A model generated the notes under the pieces. The model was not told the origin of the DNA and made no database searches. It was given only the letters and a program-made list of their open reading frames with translations. Of a DNA stretch of 6,388 nucleotides, positions 4,311 through 6,388 are shown in pieces (the stretch's first letter is position 1; each line of letters starts with the position of its first letter). The stretch is taken from NCBI GenBank assembly GCA_023228145.1, contig JALOBU010000047.1, positions 1 through 6,388 on the forward strand. The letters are read 5' to 3'. Source of the DNA: Bacteroidales bacterium. GTDB taxonomy: Bacteria; Bacteroidota; Bacteroidia; Bacteroidales; CAIWKO01. A program made the position numbers and the translations under genes.

Positions 4311-6388
4311 CTATAATTTTAATATTTTTTTAAATTCAAAAGTTTTACCATTTTCGAGTTTAATTAGATAAACTCCCGGAGTAAAATTACTTGTTTGAAC
4401 AGTCGTTTTCTCAACTAAATTACCTTTGAATACAAGTTGACCAATAGCATTAAGAATTTCAAAGTTTAACATTTCATTATTCCCTTTTATTTCAATAATT
4501 AATTCGTTGGAAACAGGATTTGGATAAATATGAATGTTATTATTATTTGATAAATCAGAAAAACCGGTCATAGCAACATAGAGCACATTTGAAGTATCAG
4601 AAATGCAACCTAATGTATCTGTCAATATTACAAAATAATAGCCTGTCATGGTTGGAGTAAATATTTGAGAGGTTTCTCCTGGAATTAATTCATAATCAAA
4701 ATACCATTGATTACCTATAGGTGAAGTAGAATGCAAATCATTACCGTCTTGATAAATCTCTGGTGCTGCTGGTGGAGTTGAAATAGTAACTATAATGCTG
4801 TCTATTGTTGTACAAAAACCATCAGAAACTGTTACTGTATATATTTCAGTGGATAAAGGGTAAAAAGGAACACCTTGAGTAATTCCATTACTCCATAAAT
4901 AAGAATTACCACCTGATGCAATTAATGTTATACTTGAACCTGGGCAAATTACGGTATCATTCCCTGCATTAGCAGGAGGAGCAGGAATAATGGTGATACC
5001 TAATACTGAAGTAGCGCCATCACCACACGAATTTGTGCCTTTAACGGTAATATTTCCGGATGATGCAGAAACACCGTAATTCACAGTAATACTGTTTGTC
5101 GTACTTGTTCCGGTTGCACCGCTTGGCAAGGTCCAAACATAAGAAGTTGCATTTGTAATTGCAGGCACAGTATAAACCACCGAGTTTTGTCCTTGGCAGG
5201 CAGTTATTTCTCCTGAAATTGTTCCTGCTGAATCGGGTAAAGGATTTACTGTAATATAATCTGTTATTGTTTTGGTGTCTGTAACACCTTCTGTTACAGA
5301 CAAAGAAACTGTTTTCTGCCCTGGTGTATTATAATAAACCACATGTGGCCCTTGAGTATTTGCAGTACTGGGATTAGCCCCATCTCCAAAATTCCAACTA
5401 TATGAAGTATTTTCTGTTGTTCCAGTTGATATACTGTTAAAGCTGACTGTTTCGTTTTGACAAATTGTTTGAGGTGTACCTGTAAAATCAGCTGCTAATC
5501 CACATCCCAATAAATTAATCACTTTTTGCTTAGGTAATCCTGGGCAATCAGCTGAATTTGTTTCTATAACCGTTATATTTCCATTTGAACTTCCAAAGTT
5601 CACAATTATTGAATTGTTGTTTGGGCCAATTTCACCTGAAGTAATTGTTGCTCCATTTGGTACATCCCACAAATAAGAGGAGCCGCTTGTAAGTGTAACA
5701 CTATATTGTACTCCCATTTCGTCACAAAACGGCGAGCTGTTTCCAGTAATATTAGAAGTGTTTGGCATAGTGTTTACAGTAATTGAGAAATTTGATGAAA
5801 TTTCCCCACTTCCACACGAATTATTCCCTCTTACCGTTAAGTTTCCTGAGGTTGCATTTGCAGCAAAAGATATCGTAATATTATTGGTTGTTCCGGTTAT
5901 CGTTGCTCCCGTTCCTGAATATGTCCATGTATAACTTGTTGCATTTGTGATTGTTGGTACAGTGTAAGTTACAGAATTTTGTCCCTGACAAACCGTTGCG
6001 TCACCTGAAATTGTTCCTGCAGCAGCGGGTAAAGGATTTACAGTAATTACTTTTGTTGATAAATCTCCATCACCGCAGGAATTATGTCCTTTTACAGTAA
6101 TATTCCCCGAAACGGCCGATGTGCCGTAATTCACAGTAATACTGTTTGTTGTGCTTGTTCCGTTTGCACCGCTTGGCAATGTCCAAACGTATGAGGTTGC
6201 ATTTGTGATTGTCGGTACAGTGTAAGTTACAGAATTTTGTCCCTGACAAACCGTTGCGTCACCTGAAATTGTTCCTGCAGCAGCGGGTAAAGGATTTACA
6301 GTAATTACTTTTGTTGATAAATCTCCATCACCGCAGGAATTATGTCCTTTTACAGTAATATTCCCCGAAACTGCCGATGTGCCGTAAT
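4311..6388 (-). CDS. Large secreted modular protein (PKD-like repeats, type IX sorting tail), N-terminus beyond the right edge
   Basis: The C-terminal 691 residues of a surface or secreted protein. The frame is open through base 6388; the TTG at 6179-6177 that could be read as a start is an internal Leu codon of a module, so the gene is partial. Order in the visible part: the end of one PKD-like module, two full modules of about 86 residues (each with a TVCQGQ Cys and an NSCG Cys that may pair), a diverged module with CDEMG, a classical PKD domain at about 297-384 (SYSWNFGDG...VVYYNTPGQKTVSLSV), another PKD-like module, Ig-like segments (DTVICPGSS and YYFVILTDTLGC), and a type A sorting domain over the last 80 or so residues (IYPNPVSNEL, GQLVFKG, FTPGVYLIKL, final KKILKL). 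Such tails direct passage through the outer membrane by the type IX system and often anchoring. The role, adhesion or a lost catalytic N-terminus, cannot be told. Confidence 0.93.
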   Translation of the reverse strand, partial: YGTSAVSGNITVKGHNSCGDGDLSTKVITVNPLPAAAGTISGDATVCQGQNSVTYTVPTITNATSYVWTLPSGANGTSTTNSITVNYGTSAVSGNITVKGHNSCGDGDLSTKVITVNPLPAAAGTISGDATVCQGQNSVTYTVPTITNATSYTWTYSGTGATITGTTNNITISFAANATSGNLTVRGNNSCGSGEISSNFSITVNTMPNTSNITGNSSPFCDEMGVQYSVTLTSGSSYLWDVPNGATITSGEIGPNNNSIIVNFGSSNGNITVIETNSADCPGLPKQKVINLLGCGLAADFTGTPQTICQNETVSFNSISTGTTENTSYSWNFGDGANPSTANTQGPHVVYYNTPGQKTVSLSVTEGVTDTKTITDYITVNPLPDSAGTISGEITACQGQNSVVYTVPAITNATSYVWTLPSGATGTSTTNSITVNYGVSASSGNITVKGTNSCGDGATSVLGITIIPAPPANAGNDTVICPGSSITLIASGGNSYLWSNGITQGVPFYPLSTEIYTVTVSDGFCTTIDSIIVTISTPPAAPEIYQDGNDLHSTSPIGNQWYFDYELIPGETSQIFTPTMTGYYFVILTDTLGCISDTSNVLYVAMTGFSDLSNNNNIHIYPNPVSNELIIEIKGNNEMLNFEILNAIGQLVFKGNLVEKTTVQTSNFTPGVYLIKLENGKTFEFKKILKL
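5941..6130 (-). repeat. Intragenic repeat copy A of the PKD-like module (188/190 identical to copy B)
   Basis: This 190-bp block recurs at 6199-6388, exactly 258 bp (86 codons) away and in frame. Only two bases differ, at 5955 and 6114, and both are synonymous, so the encoded residues are identical. Identity stops abruptly at 5941, inside the module, where the sequence toward 5881 becomes a different module core. Confidence 0.95.
6199..6388 (-). repeat. Intragenic repeat copy B of the PKD-like module, continuing beyond the right edge
   Basis: The partner of the block at 5941-6130. The match runs to the last base of the window, so the true repeat is at least 190 bp and more copies may lie outside. 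The following second half of this module (6124-6210) instead resembles 5074-5160, with 8 differences in 87 bases. Confidence 0.95.

Noticed and set aside
4203..4311. Minus-strand small protein ending in a basic tail downstream of the surface-protein gene
   Set aside because: No start codon fits; the frame runs back into the sorting-domain codons in another phase, so it is kept only as a question in the findings.
4311..6179. Reading the surface protein as a complete gene starting at 6179
   Set aside because: The codon there is TTG inside a module, and the same frame continues with matching module sequence through the right edge without a stop.
5941..6388. CRISPR-like array
   Set aside because: The repeat is in-frame coding sequence with an 86-codon period, with no short palindromic repeats or unique spacers.

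Overview
The window looks like chromosomal DNA from a Bacteroidota bacterium, probably an uncultured or environmental member; I cannot place it more finely. Four things point there: a large surface protein ending in a type IX secretion (Por) sorting domain, PKD-like modules typical of that phylum, promoter elements of the TTTG / TAnnTTTG type, and AT-rich gaps without Shine-Dalgarno sequences. Every protein gene is on the minus strand; the only plus-strand gene is a tRNA.

Right part (4311-6388, minus): the C-terminal 691 residues of a large secreted, modular protein with PKD-like repeats, one classical PKD domain, Ig-like segments and a type IX sorting tail. Its N-terminus lies beyond the right edge. 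The reading frame is open through that edge, so a start near 6179 would be an artefact. Two neighbouring modules share a block that is 188/190 identical at the DNA level, a sign of recent duplication or gene conversion.

Middle (3986-4310): a tRNA-His(GTG) gene on the plus strand, with a good Bacteroidota-type promoter in front and a strong, possibly bidirectional, terminator behind. Between that terminator and the surface-protein gene is about 120 bp with a GC-rich, hairpin-forming pocket that I could not identify.

Left part (263-3985, minus): a polysaccharide-type gene set read in the order GT4 glycosyltransferase, small four-helix-bundle (23S intervening-sequence type) protein, Wzx-like flippase, and SAM-dependent methyltransferase overlapping the flippase by 4 bp. 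The three larger products fit the building, modification and export of a surface glycan: the glycosyltransferase adds a sugar to a lipid-linked intermediate, the flippase moves the intermediate across the inner membrane, and the methyltransferase may decorate it. No polymerase, ligase or sugar-nucleotide synthesis gene is visible, so this is only part of a cluster. The small four-helix-bundle gene does not belong to this pathway. It is framed by inverted arrays of a 7-bp repeat (TYAGAAT type) and looks like an inserted element. At the far left edge, the first 47 codons of another exported protein, with a signal peptide and a TPR-like start, run off the window.
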